Shown here: positions 43,216 to 50,378 of the stretch, one piece after another
Position numbering within the stretch: position 1 is the first letter of the stretch
Layout of the letters: each line of letters opens with the position of its first letter
Source of the DNA: Bin87 sp965220505
GTDB taxonomy: Bacteria > Chloroflexota > Dehalococcoidia > Lucifugimonadales > UBA3495
NCBI GenBank assembly: GCA_965220505.1
Contig: CBDCQE010000003.1
Location: forward strand, 930,001 to 994,000
Direction of reading: 5' to 3'
Length of the DNA: 64,000 bases
Translations under genes and position numbers: made by a program
Notes under the pieces: model-generated
Databases searched by the model: none
Told to the model about the DNA's origin: nothing
The model's input: only the letters and a program-made list of their open reading frames with translations

Positions 43216-43353
43216 TTTCTGTCTCCAAGCAGGGGGCGACATTGCCCGTTTCGTTGGACACAGTATCGCGGGAGGGTGTTACGCGAATTTTGCGCTCATG
43301 TTACGACTGTGTTACTGATCAGCGCGATAACCGGGGATCGCGCGCGGTTCGGA

Positions 43354-44397
43354 TCAGAGCTGCGGGGCTCCGACACCCAGCCACCAGTGCTTTCCCTTGC
43401 CGCGTCGCTTGCGCTGGTATCCGCGCGCTCGGAGTTCCAAGCCAAACTTTCGCTGGCTGTGGGCCAGGTAACCCTGGTCCAGGCACCATCGCGCGTAGGA
43501 GGCATACAGATCGCCGGCCAGCGACATGGCCTCTGCACCAGTCCGACACACATCGGCGACGAAGTCGTCTACCGGGCCACACTCCCTGGCTTGCGATGCG
43601 ACGGTGATCGCCGGTTGCGGCGGTTCATGCGGGGCAATCCAACCCGAGCCTGGATCCGGCCCGGACGAGGCGGGGCCGGTTTGCCGAAGGCGGCCGGACC
43701 CGCTGCCGTATCCAGGGATGATTGGATCCGCCGCGCCCAGACTTGCCGGATCCAATTCCTGGAGGGTCGTGTAATCACCCTTGGCAATGCCGGCAGCGTC
43801 CGGAACCGCCATGCCGTCCACGCAATAGGACGCGAACAGGACCAGGTCGAGATAGGACGGCAACCCGCCGAGGTGTTCCCAGCGCATCTCCCGGCCGTTC
43901 CAGCCGGAAGCGTCCAGGGTAAGGTCCATCGCCGGGCATTCGAAGCCTCGACGGTATTCTGTCGGTACGACCCAGGTTGGATTCAGCAGTTCGCGCTCGA
44001 GGCTGTGTCCGACAACAAAACACACCGCCCGAACGGCCCTGAAGCTGGGGTCGAGTTCGTCCAGCGGGTCGTCTGCCGAGACACCATCCAGCTCGCGCTG
44101 GGTCTGCAGAGCGCACAAAGCGAACGCGGCGCGCACCTGGTTGCTGGCACACCGCAGCAGGCTCCGTTGGTCGGACATCTCCAACGGAACGCTGGCGTCC
44201 ACCGGCTGCCAGTCCCGCCCGTAGACTTCGGTGCTGGCCGGCACGAACGCGGGCGTGATCAGTCCCCGGTGCGCAGCCGCGTAAAACGCCATGGCGACGC
44301 ACAGGTTCTCCCGGGCCAGCCGTATTCGCTGGCCGGGAGACAGCGCGGACGTCGACGGAGAGTTGGTCAATGAGCCAATGAAGGAAGGGGCGGACAA
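43354..44397 (-). CDS. Unknown protein with a primase-type C-terminal winged-helix-like domain
   Basis: 347 residues from an in-frame TTG; the true start may be further in (Met36), because no ATG with a ribosome site is found and the TTG lies inside a stem-loop. The first 230 residues match no family I know, though repeated acidic/aromatic strings (DELDPSFRAVRAVCFVVGHSLERELL, YLDLVLFASYCVDGMAV) look like a helical domain. The last 75 residues (LYASYARWCLDQGYLAHSQRKFGLELRARGYQRKRRGKGKHWWLGV) closely resemble the C-terminal DNA-binding domain of phage/plasmid P4-type primases. It may therefore bind DNA. Only inference from pattern. Confidence 0.55.
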   Translation of the reverse strand: MSAPSFIGSLTNSPSTSALSPGQRIRLARENLCVAMAFYAAAHRGLITPAFVPASTEVYGRDWQPVDASVPLEMSDQRSLLRCASNQVRAAFALCALQTQRELDGVSADDPLDELDPSFRAVRAVCFVVGHSLERELLNPTWVVPTEYRRGFECPAMDLTLDASGWNGREMRWEHLGGLPSYLDLVLFASYCVDGMAVPDAAGIAKGDYTTLQELDPASLGAADPIIPGYGSGSGRLRQTGPASSGPDPGSGWIAPHEPPQPAITVASQARECGPVDDFVADVCRTGAEAMSLAGDLYASYARWCLDQGYLAHSQRKFGLELRARGYQRKRRGKGKHWWLGVGAPQL

Positions 44398-44408
44398 TCA
44401 TCCGCCCC
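44387..44408 (-). terminator. Stem-loop downstream of the MDR dehydrogenase gene
   Basis: GGGGCGGA (44387-44394) pairs with TCCGCCCC (44401-44408) around a six-base loop, 36 bp beyond the leftward dehydrogenase stop. On the minus strand it is followed by TTCCTTC, a short weak T-rich stretch. The GGGGCGGA arm resembles the 46333-46368 hairpin. Confidence 0.5.
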
Positions 44409-44444
44409 CGGAGCGCCGGGCAATTCTGCCCACCAAGTTTGCGT

Positions 44445-45416
44445 CTACGAGTTGATGTCCATGACCACCTTGATGATGCCGTCATCGCGCTGCTCGTACA
44501 TATCGTAGGCGTTCTGGATGTCGGAGAAGCCAACGCGGTGAGTGATCAGTTCGGCCGGATCGGCCCAGCCGCGGGCGCGAAGGTCCACCATATCCTGGAT
44601 CTGGCTGATGGGGTCGCCGCTGCGGGCGCCGGTAGTCGGGATAATGCGCGGCTGCTTGTCCATCCACAGGTTGTGCTCGATAGGCACCATGTGGTCGGTC
44701 TGTATGCCGAAGATGATGACTTGCCCGAACTGGCGCACGTGACGGAAGCACTCGTTCAGCGGTTCCGGGTAACCCGCGGCTTCGACGCACACGTCCGGGC
44801 CGCGGCCCTTGGTGATCTCCATGACGGCTTCGGCAACGTCCTGCTTGTCGGGATTGATGCGGTGGGTGGAGCCCATCTGCTTGGACTTTTCCAGGCGGTA
44901 GTCCAGCGGATCGACGACGATGACGTGGCGGGCGCCCATCCGTGACAGGATCATGGTGAAGCTGAGGCCGATACTGCCCTGTCCGAAGATCAGGATGCTC
45001 TGCTGCAGTGGGCTGCCCAATTGCCGGCAAGAATACAGCACCGTGCCCGGTGGCTGGCACATGACCCATTCGTCCAATCCGCCCTCGTCGGGGAGCAGGG
45101 CGAGCCGACCCGGTTCTGACAGGATGTACTCGCACAATCCCCCGGTGCCGGGATAGGGTATTGCGATTACCCGCTGCCCTTCCTGGAACTCGTCGGTCTT
45201 GCTTTCAACAATGACGCCGGCGAGTTCGTGAGCGCCTTTGCAAGGCGCCATGGGATACTCGGACTCATCGAGCACTGGGCCGTAGGTGTGGCGGATATCC
45301 GAGCCACAGACGCTGACGCTTTCCATCTTGACGAGGACCTGGCCGTCAGCGGGAGCGGGGGTGTCGACATCGGTGAACTCCCACCGCTTTGGGGCTACCA
45401 GTTGGGCTGCTTTCAT
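44445..45416 (-). CDS. Zinc-type alcohol dehydrogenase-like (MDR) oxidoreductase
   Basis: 323 residues from ATG 45416 (AAGGAG ten bases upstream); a longer frame from 45476 lacks this site. Catalytic-zinc residues are suggested by VCGSDIRH and GAHELAG (Cys and His-Glu), and the NAD-binding GQGSIGLSFTMILSRMGARHVIVVDPL is clear. The four-Cys structural-zinc lobe of classical alcohol dehydrogenases is absent, which places it with sorbitol/threonine dehydrogenase-like enzymes. Substrate unknown; divergent from the NYN-domain gene. Confidence 0.87.
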   Translation of the reverse strand: MKAAQLVAPKRWEFTDVDTPAPADGQVLVKMESVSVCGSDIRHTYGPVLDESEYPMAPCKGAHELAGVIVESKTDEFQEGQRVIAIPYPGTGGLCEYILSEPGRLALLPDEGGLDEWVMCQPPGTVLYSCRQLGSPLQQSILIFGQGSIGLSFTMILSRMGARHVIVVDPLDYRLEKSKQMGSTHRINPDKQDVAEAVMEITKGRGPDVCVEAAGYPEPLNECFRHVRQFGQVIIFGIQTDHMVPIEHNLWMDKQPRIIPTTGARSGDPISQIQDMVDLRARGWADPAELITHRVGFSDIQNAYDMYEQRDDGIIKVVMDINS

Positions 45417-45540
45417 TTGGGGTTCGCTCCTTTGAAATAAGGCGAAAGGTCGCGCGACGAACGCACTACTTGCCAATCATAGTACGCGGATATGACGGTT
45501 GACAACCGACGTGGATGCCGGTAAGCTGAAACCTGATCCC

Positions 45541-45589
45541 CCCACCCCTCTTCGTCGGGTGGGCAGCGAACCGCCCGCGAAGGGCGGTT
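45541..45589. other. Two tandem hairpins in the divergent leader region
   Basis: CCCACCC/GGGTGGG (45541-45547 and 45557-45563) and AACCGCCC/GGGCGGTT (45569-45576 and 45582-45589) form adjacent stems upstream of the NYN-domain gene. They could be a leader structure or an outward terminator for one of the divergent transcripts. Confidence 0.4.
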
Positions 45590-45608
45590 ACGCATTTAAG
45601 GATTTCCC

Positions 45609-46247
45609 ATGCCGGAAGCGGTGGCATACATCGACGGCTGGAATTTTTACTACGGAGCCGTCAGGAACCGGACGAGCTTGAAGTGGGTGAATCCGAGGGC
45701 AATGCTGGAGAGGTTATTGCCGCATGAGAGCATTACCACCATCCGGTACTTTTCGGCTCCATTGATCAAAAGCGTCGCTGACCCGGGCGCATTGGCCCGT
45801 CGGTCGGTTTATTTCCGGGCATTGGCCACTATATCCGGCCTGGTTATTCACGAGGGACGCATGGCGGTCCGGACGAAAAGGGGCGTGATGCTGCCGAAGT
45901 CGGCGCCGGCCCAAATCGCTACCATCGAGGTATTCGAGGAAAAGCGCACCGATGTTAATATTGCGTCGCACTTGCTGATGGACGCTTTCGGAGGCCGGCA
46001 CGATACTGCCGTTGTGGTATCCAACGACTCGGATTTGACTACGCCCATTGAGATGGCGGTAAACCGGCTGGGCAAGAGGGTGATTGTAGTCAACCCTTAC
46101 CCGGCCAGAAGGCAGAGCAGCGAATTGCGGAGAGCAGCATCCCAGACGATACCGGAGATCAACGCCTCAGTGCTGCGGGCCAGCCAGTTCTCGGACCGGC
46201 TTACCGACGCGCGAGGCAGCTTTACCCGGCCCCGAGCCTGGCGATGA
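45609..46247 (+). CDS. NYN domain (LabA/DUF88-like) nuclease
   Basis: 212 residues, start supported by AAGGA. PIN-like NYN fold: the first Asp in AYIDGWNFYYG, the acidic EEKRTDVNIASHLLMDAFGG, and VVVSNDSDLTTPIEMAVNRLG with the third Asp cluster. These proteins are predicted metal-dependent RNases or nucleases; several are linked to RNA processing or defence. It lies alone, divergent from the MDR dehydrogenase. Confidence 0.88.
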   Translation: MPEAVAYIDGWNFYYGAVRNRTSLKWVNPRAMLERLLPHESITTIRYFSAPLIKSVADPGALARRSVYFRALATISGLVIHEGRMAVRTKRGVMLPKSAPAQIATIEVFEEKRTDVNIASHLLMDAFGGRHDTAVVVSNDSDLTTPIEMAVNRLGKRVIVVNPYPARRQSSELRRAASQTIPEINASVLRASQFSDRLTDARGSFTRPRAWR

Positions 46248-46332
46248 TCTCGCCAATGAGTCTCGGAGTCATAGTAGCCACCCTGCTGCCGTGCCATTCC
46301 GAGCTCCAATCAAAAATCCATAGGCATTTGTG

Positions 46333-46368
46333 CGATGTAGGGGCGAATAACCATTCGCCCCTACATCG
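46333..46368. repeat. Perfect 16-bp inverted repeat (REP-like or bidirectional terminator)
   Basis: CGATGTAGGGGCGAAT at 46333-46348 and its exact reverse complement ATTCGCCCCTACATCG at 46353-46368 flank a four-base loop (AACC). The GTAGGGGCG type of palindrome is common in intergenic regions of many bacteria, from memory. It sits between the NYN gene and the convergent amidohydrolase gene and may terminate both. Confidence 0.85.
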
Positions 46369-46388
46369 TTGTGGTTGTATCGGCCAAG

Positions 46389-47813
46389 CTAGCCGATCGG
46401 CCGGTTGGTGACCTCGCGGTCTATCTTGCGGGAGATCCACTGGCCGCCACCCGCCGGGGCGTTCAATTGTCCGTTTTCCACGGCTACGGTGCCGCGCATG
46501 ATGGTCATCACCGGCCAGCCTTCGATCTCAAAATCCTCCCAGATGCTGTAATCGCTGATATGGAGGTCGTCCATGGACAGGCGCTTCTTGATCGACGGGT
46601 CGATGAGCGTGATGTCGGCGTCGCTGCCGGGCGCCAGCGCTCCCTTGCGGGGGTAGAGCCCAAAGATGCGGGCGGCGTTGGCGGAGGTGACATCTACAAA
46701 CCGTTGGAGCGACATGCCGCGCTTGGAGACGCCTTCGCTGTAGGTGATGCCGACGCGGGTCTCGGCTCCGTTGTGGCCGCCGGTTACGTCACGCACCGTT
46801 TTGCCGGCGATCTTGAGGTTCCAGTCCGTACAGTACTCGTCCGTGGCCATGGTGTGCAGACCGCCCCAGGCGATGCCCTTCCAGAGCATGGCGGCGTCCT
46901 CCGGGGACTTGAGAGACGGGTAAGTGTGGTACTTCATCCCGTTCTCTTCCTTGTAGTTGTTGGCGTTGAAGCAGGCGTAGTTGTGGAGCGTTTCGCCATA
47001 AATCGCCATGCCCTTGTTGCGGGCCTCGCCGATGGCGTTGATGCCTTCGCGGGCGCTCACGTGCACGAAATACACGGGCGAGCCGGTCCATTCGGCCACG
47101 CGGAGGACACGGCGGAAGGAAACGTCCTCCGACTCGTTACTGTGGACGAGGGGCATGTTCCACCATTCGTTGCGCTCCTCGCGCTGGAGCTTCTCGTACA
47201 TGTACTGCACCATGTCGTCGTCCTCGGAGTGGACGAGGAGCATGGCGTCGTTGCGCTGGATGACTTCCATCAGGTCATGGAGGTGTCCCATGCCGACCTT
47301 GCGCGGCTCGCCGGACATTTCCGGCGGGCGGATGTTGGTGGTGAAGATCTTGACGCTGGACCAACCGCCCTCGATGTACTCGTGAAGAGACTCCAGCGTG
47401 CGCTGGGGAATCTCGCCGAGGAGCATCAGGTGGTGGGCGTAGTCAGCGTAGGAATTGCCGCGCCAGGAGTTGGTCCGCTCCTGGATGGCATCCTCGATAG
47501 TGTTGCCCGGGTGATGGATGGCAAAGTCCAGCAGGGTGGTAGTGCCGCCGAACAGGGCGGCCCGGCTGACCTGTTCCGGTGGGGCGGTCCGCAGATTCCC
47601 GGGTCCCATGATGGGCGCGTCGATGTGCGCGTGGGGTTCGATACCGCCCGGTACCACGATCTTGCCGGTGGCGTCGATGACCCGTCCGACGTCATCGGTC
47701 ATCGTGTTGGGCGCGGTGATGGCGACGATCTTCTCGCCCTGGATGCACACGTCCCAGTCGCCCACACCCCAAGGCGTGACGACCTGGCCGCCGCGGATGA
47801 TCAAGTCCAGCAT
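46389..47813 (-). CDS. Dihydropyrimidinase/hydantoinase-like cyclic amidohydrolase
   Basis: 474 residues. TIM-barrel amidohydrolase with binuclear metal site: the HxH motif in EPHAHIDAPIM, the carbamylated-Lys candidate in WSSVKIFTT, further His in LLVHSED and VYFVHVSA, and the catalytic Asp in HTMATDEYC. The C-terminus (AARIFGLYPRKGALAPGSDADITLIDP) is the usual D-hydantoinase ending. It would hydrolyse dihydropyrimidines, hydantoins or a related cyclic amide, a catabolic activity common in organisms feeding on organic nitrogen. Confidence 0.9.
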   Translation of the reverse strand: MLDLIIRGGQVVTPWGVGDWDVCIQGEKIVAITAPNTMTDDVGRVIDATGKIVVPGGIEPHAHIDAPIMGPGNLRTAPPEQVSRAALFGGTTTLLDFAIHHPGNTIEDAIQERTNSWRGNSYADYAHHLMLLGEIPQRTLESLHEYIEGGWSSVKIFTTNIRPPEMSGEPRKVGMGHLHDLMEVIQRNDAMLLVHSEDDDMVQYMYEKLQREERNEWWNMPLVHSNESEDVSFRRVLRVAEWTGSPVYFVHVSAREGINAIGEARNKGMAIYGETLHNYACFNANNYKEENGMKYHTYPSLKSPEDAAMLWKGIAWGGLHTMATDEYCTDWNLKIAGKTVRDVTGGHNGAETRVGITYSEGVSKRGMSLQRFVDVTSANAARIFGLYPRKGALAPGSDADITLIDPSIKKRLSMDDLHISDYSIWEDFEIEGWPVMTIMRGTVAVENGQLNAPAGGGQWISRKIDREVTNRPIG

Positions 47814-48143
47814 AATCTCCCTCCGTGGAAGCCGTTAGCCGGCATAGTGTCAAGTCGATCCGGCCAGGCGGCGCCAGTATAGCGCAAAACCAGGCAGGTT
47901 ATGTTTGCATGGATACGCAGGATGGACAGGATGCGGGCGGCACCGTGAATTGCTGGATTTTCATCGTGACGGCGCGGCGAGATTTTTGGAATTGCCCTAA
48001 AACGCCTGGTGATGCTGCGCTGATATTATTGACAAACGTGCTAATTTATATTATAATTCGTGATAAGAATAGCGTAAGGAACTAGCCGATTCCCATATCG
48101 ATCCAACCGATTTTCCAGAACTCATACACGATAGGAGGAAAAC
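47814..48143. other. Intergenic region between the amidohydrolase and the YtxH gene
   Basis: 330 bp holding the perfect consensus promoter at 48029-48057 (listed separately) and, near 47820, the putative leader of the leftward amidohydrolase. The 48000-48060 stretch is strikingly AT-rich compared with the surrounding DNA. No gene seen. Confidence 0.7.
48029..48057 (+). promoter_or_regulatory. Perfect consensus sigma-70 promoter for the YtxH gene
   Basis: TTGACA at 48029-48034 and TATAAT at 48052-48057 match the consensus exactly with an optimal 17-base spacer. Transcription would start near 48064, giving a leader of about 80 bases before the ATG at 48144, where the ribosome site AGGAGG lies. 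Confidence 0.9.
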
Positions 48144-48383
48144 ATGATGAACAAGAACGCGAAGCGCAACGCCGCCCTGATACTGACCGGCCTGGCCGTG
48201 GGCGCCGCCGCAGGAATTCTGATGGCGCCCAAGAGCGGCCGGGAGACCCGATCCGACATCCGGCGTGGGGTGCAGTCCGGCTACCACCGGGCCGGGTCCG
48301 TATGGCGCAAGATGAGGGGCCGCCGGGAGTTTCCCGCCGACTTCATGCTGGAGGAAGACGGCGTCTTCGCCGGACGGTGCTAA
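48144..48383 (+). CDS. YtxH-domain protein (gas-vesicle/stress-type small membrane protein)
   Basis: 79 residues with AGGAGG upstream; the second Met (48147) could also start. An N-terminal hydrophobic segment (AALILTGLAVGAAAGILMAPKSGRETR) precedes a basic cytoplasmic-type region; the AGILMAPKSGRETRSDI string is the YtxH signature. These small proteins are linked to general stress in Bacillus and are common in many phyla, with no defined mechanism. The consensus promoter upstream predicts strong constitutive expression. Confidence 0.82.
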   Translation: MMNKNAKRNAALILTGLAVGAAAGILMAPKSGRETRSDIRRGVQSGYHRAGSVWRKMRGRREFPADFMLEEDGVFAGRC

Positions 48384-48416
48384 CCGCCACCCGGCGAGAA
48401 ACGCCTCCCTAACGGA

Positions 48417-48445
48417 AAGGGCCGCCTGGAATTGGCGGCCCTTCT
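48417..48445 (+). terminator. Stem-loop terminator of the YtxH gene
   Basis: AAGGGCCGCC (48417-48426) pairs with GGCGGCCCTT (48434-48443) around a seven-base loop; the following bases CTTCAG give only a short T tract. Confidence 0.65.
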
Positions 48446-48517
48446 TCAGTGCCGCTATAATGCGGGCGCTCCGGCAGAACGCCGGCAATCCCTTTCCCGG
48501 ACGGCAAGGATGGAAAT

Positions 48518-49333
48518 ATGGTCACCACTTACTCGTGCATCAACACCGAAATCGTAACGCGCCCCACGATGATGGGCCGGAGCGAAGTTGAAACCCATAT
48601 CGGCGTGGTCACGCTGAACCGCCCCGAGGTTCTGAACGCCCTGAATCTGCAACTGGTGCGCGAGTTGGACCAGGCCATCACCGATTATGAAGCGGACGAT
48701 AGCGTGGGTGCGGTGATCATTACCGGCGCCGGCGAACGCGCTTTCTCCGCTGGCGCAGATATCCACGAAAACCGGGAGCTTTCGCCCGAAGAACGTGAGG
48801 CTGGCCAGTCGGAGCGCGCCGCGTACACGTGGCACCTGCACACCAGCAGCAAGCCGGTCATCGGCGCCGTGAACGGGCTTTGTTACGGCGGCGGCACCGT
48901 GCTGGCCACGAGCCTGGACTTCCTGGTCGGTTGCGAGAAGACCAGCTTCCGGTTCCTCGCGGTCAACTACGGCCAGATGAATGCCACTTGGAGCCTGCCG
49001 CAGTTGGTGGGCATCCACCGTGCCAAGGAGCTGCTGCTGAGCGGCCGGGAAGTTTTTGCCGAAGAGGCCTATCACATGGGCCTCATCAACCACCTGGTTC
49101 CCTCGGAAGAGCTCATGGACCGGACGCTGGACATCGCGGCCGGCATCGCCCGCAACCGGGTCGAGGGGCTGGCGAACATCAAGCAGTTGCTGCTGGAACA
49201 CTCCGGGCTGCCCATCGAGCAGCAGTACCGCAACGAGATCGAGGGCCGCACCGGTCGTTTCAAGGGGCTCACGGTGGAGGAGGGGTTCTCGGACTTCCTG
49301 GCCCGGAAGGGACGGAAACCGCGTTCCGCCTGA
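48518..49333 (+). CDS. Enoyl-CoA hydratase/isomerase family protein
   Basis: 271 residues. Crotonase fold: VVTLNRPEVLNALNLQLV, the oxyanion-hole and substrate segment AFSAGADIHENRELS, GAVNGLCYGGGTVLATSLDFLVG and the SFRFLAVNYGQMNATWSLPQLVG region. The family carries hydratase, isomerase or dehalogenase activity on acyl-CoA; the active-site Glu pair cannot be verified by eye. The cupin gene follows 26 bp downstream, suggesting a two-gene unit. Confidence 0.85.
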   Translation: MVTTYSCINTEIVTRPTMMGRSEVETHIGVVTLNRPEVLNALNLQLVRELDQAITDYEADDSVGAVIITGAGERAFSAGADIHENRELSPEEREAGQSERAAYTWHLHTSSKPVIGAVNGLCYGGGTVLATSLDFLVGCEKTSFRFLAVNYGQMNATWSLPQLVGIHRAKELLLSGREVFAEEAYHMGLINHLVPSEELMDRTLDIAAGIARNRVEGLANIKQLLLEHSGLPIEQQYRNEIEGRTGRFKGLTVEEGFSDFLARKGRKPRSA

Positions 49334-49358
49334 CCACGGGTACCAAAAGACGGAAGGT

Positions 49359-49835
49359 ATGACCGGGAACGCCGGCCCGGCGTCGGTTCCGCCGGTGGGA
49401 CGGCGTTCGGACGAAGCGATCGTTGCGCCGGATGGCTCCGAAGTTCGGCTCCTGCTGACGGACGAACATGGGGCCACGCGGTGTAGCGTAGTAGAGGTCA
49501 CCATCGGCGGCGGGGAAACCAGCCGGCCGGTGGCTCACCGCACTGTCGAGGAAATTTGGTACGTGCTTTCCGGAACCGGGGAGGTGTGGCGATGTCCGCC
49601 GTGGGAGCTGGCCACGGGAGTTCCACCAGTGCAAGTGGCGGCCGGCGACGCCCTGGTCATACCGACGGGCTGGAAATTCCAGTTTCGCGCGGATGCCGGC
49701 TCAGATATGCGGTTCGTCTGTGTCACCATGCCGCCGTGGCCGGGCATGGATGAGGCGGTGGAAGTGCCGGAAAGAGGGCTGGGCGAGCCCACGCTGGCTC
49801 CGCCCGAGGTTAGCCCTGGCGTCGAACCTCGATAG
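49359..49835 (+). CDS. Cupin-domain protein
   Basis: 158 residues from ATG 49359; the frame is open upstream into the enoyl-CoA hydratase gene, but this start fits the family. The cupin motif 1 is AHRTVEEIWYVLSGTGEVWR with the metal-binding His and Glu, and motif 2 is represented by GDALVIPTGWKFQFR. Small mono-cupins can be dioxygenases, isomerases or sugar-binding regulators. The end overlaps the convergent HTH gene by 26 bp. Confidence 0.8.
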   Translation: MTGNAGPASVPPVGRRSDEAIVAPDGSEVRLLLTDEHGATRCSVVEVTIGGGETSRPVAHRTVEEIWYVLSGTGEVWRCPPWELATGVPPVQVAAGDALVIPTGWKFQFRADAGSDMRFVCVTMPPWPGMDEAVEVPERGLGEPTLAPPEVSPGVEPR

Positions 49836-50046
49836 TCTCCCCGTCTGCCAACGCAACGCGGCGGTATTGAATACCCATTTTCAACATCCAGTATCCGAGG
49901 GTAGCGGGACTGACCCCTAAATGGGCGGCTGCACGACTCATCCCCATTTCGTTGACCAGGTCGGGGACCAGGCTTTCCAGCTGCCTCCCGTGGTTCTCTT
50001 CCACGCTGCGCATTAACTTGGTCTTTCGGATCCGCTGCGTTGCCAT
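49810..50046 (-). CDS. Small helix-turn-helix protein
   Basis: 78 residues from ATG 50046, preceded by AGAGAGGAT. The central NEMGMSRAAAHLGVSPATLGYWMLKMGI is a clear HTH of the DNA-binding type, preceded by a basic N-terminus (ATQRIRKTKL) and followed by a short beta tail. It overlaps the cupin gene by 26 bp tail-to-tail. A longer frame (from 50121) is less likely. Possible local regulator; family not identified. Confidence 0.65.
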   Translation of the reverse strand: MATQRIRKTKLMRSVEENHGRQLESLVPDLVNEMGMSRAAAHLGVSPATLGYWMLKMGIQYRRVALADGETIEVRRQG

Positions 50047-50378
50047 ATCCTCTCTTCTCTTCCCGATGTTATTCGCCAGCGTCGCTGCGAAACGGGGCTG
50101 GCGGGCGATGCGATGGCGCAATCATACACGAATGTCATACGCGCGCACACTGAGCCCGTGCCGCATCTTCCCCGATTTTTATGAATAGTCATAAAAGTTC
50201 CCGCAAATTTGCGATCGCACTCTCGGTTGGGGCAGTCCAGGCCAGCATTCCAGCGAACATTCGCGCCGGGCGCTCGCTATCCTGGGTAGGCTCCCCGGCC
50301 CGAAACAGTCACTCCCGGATGGGCGCGACGCCTCGGTTCCCCAACCCGGCACATCGGTGCATGGGGTAGAATCGGGCC
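50047..50378. other. Intergenic region upstream of mutS
   Basis: 332 bp between the leftward HTH gene and mutS. Contains a small palindrome GCAAATTTGC near 50203-50212 but no convincing promoter pair. It should drive both divergent genes. Confidence 0.35.

Noticed and set aside
46371..47882. A 503-codon open frame on the plus strand
   Set aside because: Antisense to the amidohydrolase, whose metal-ligand motifs are intact.
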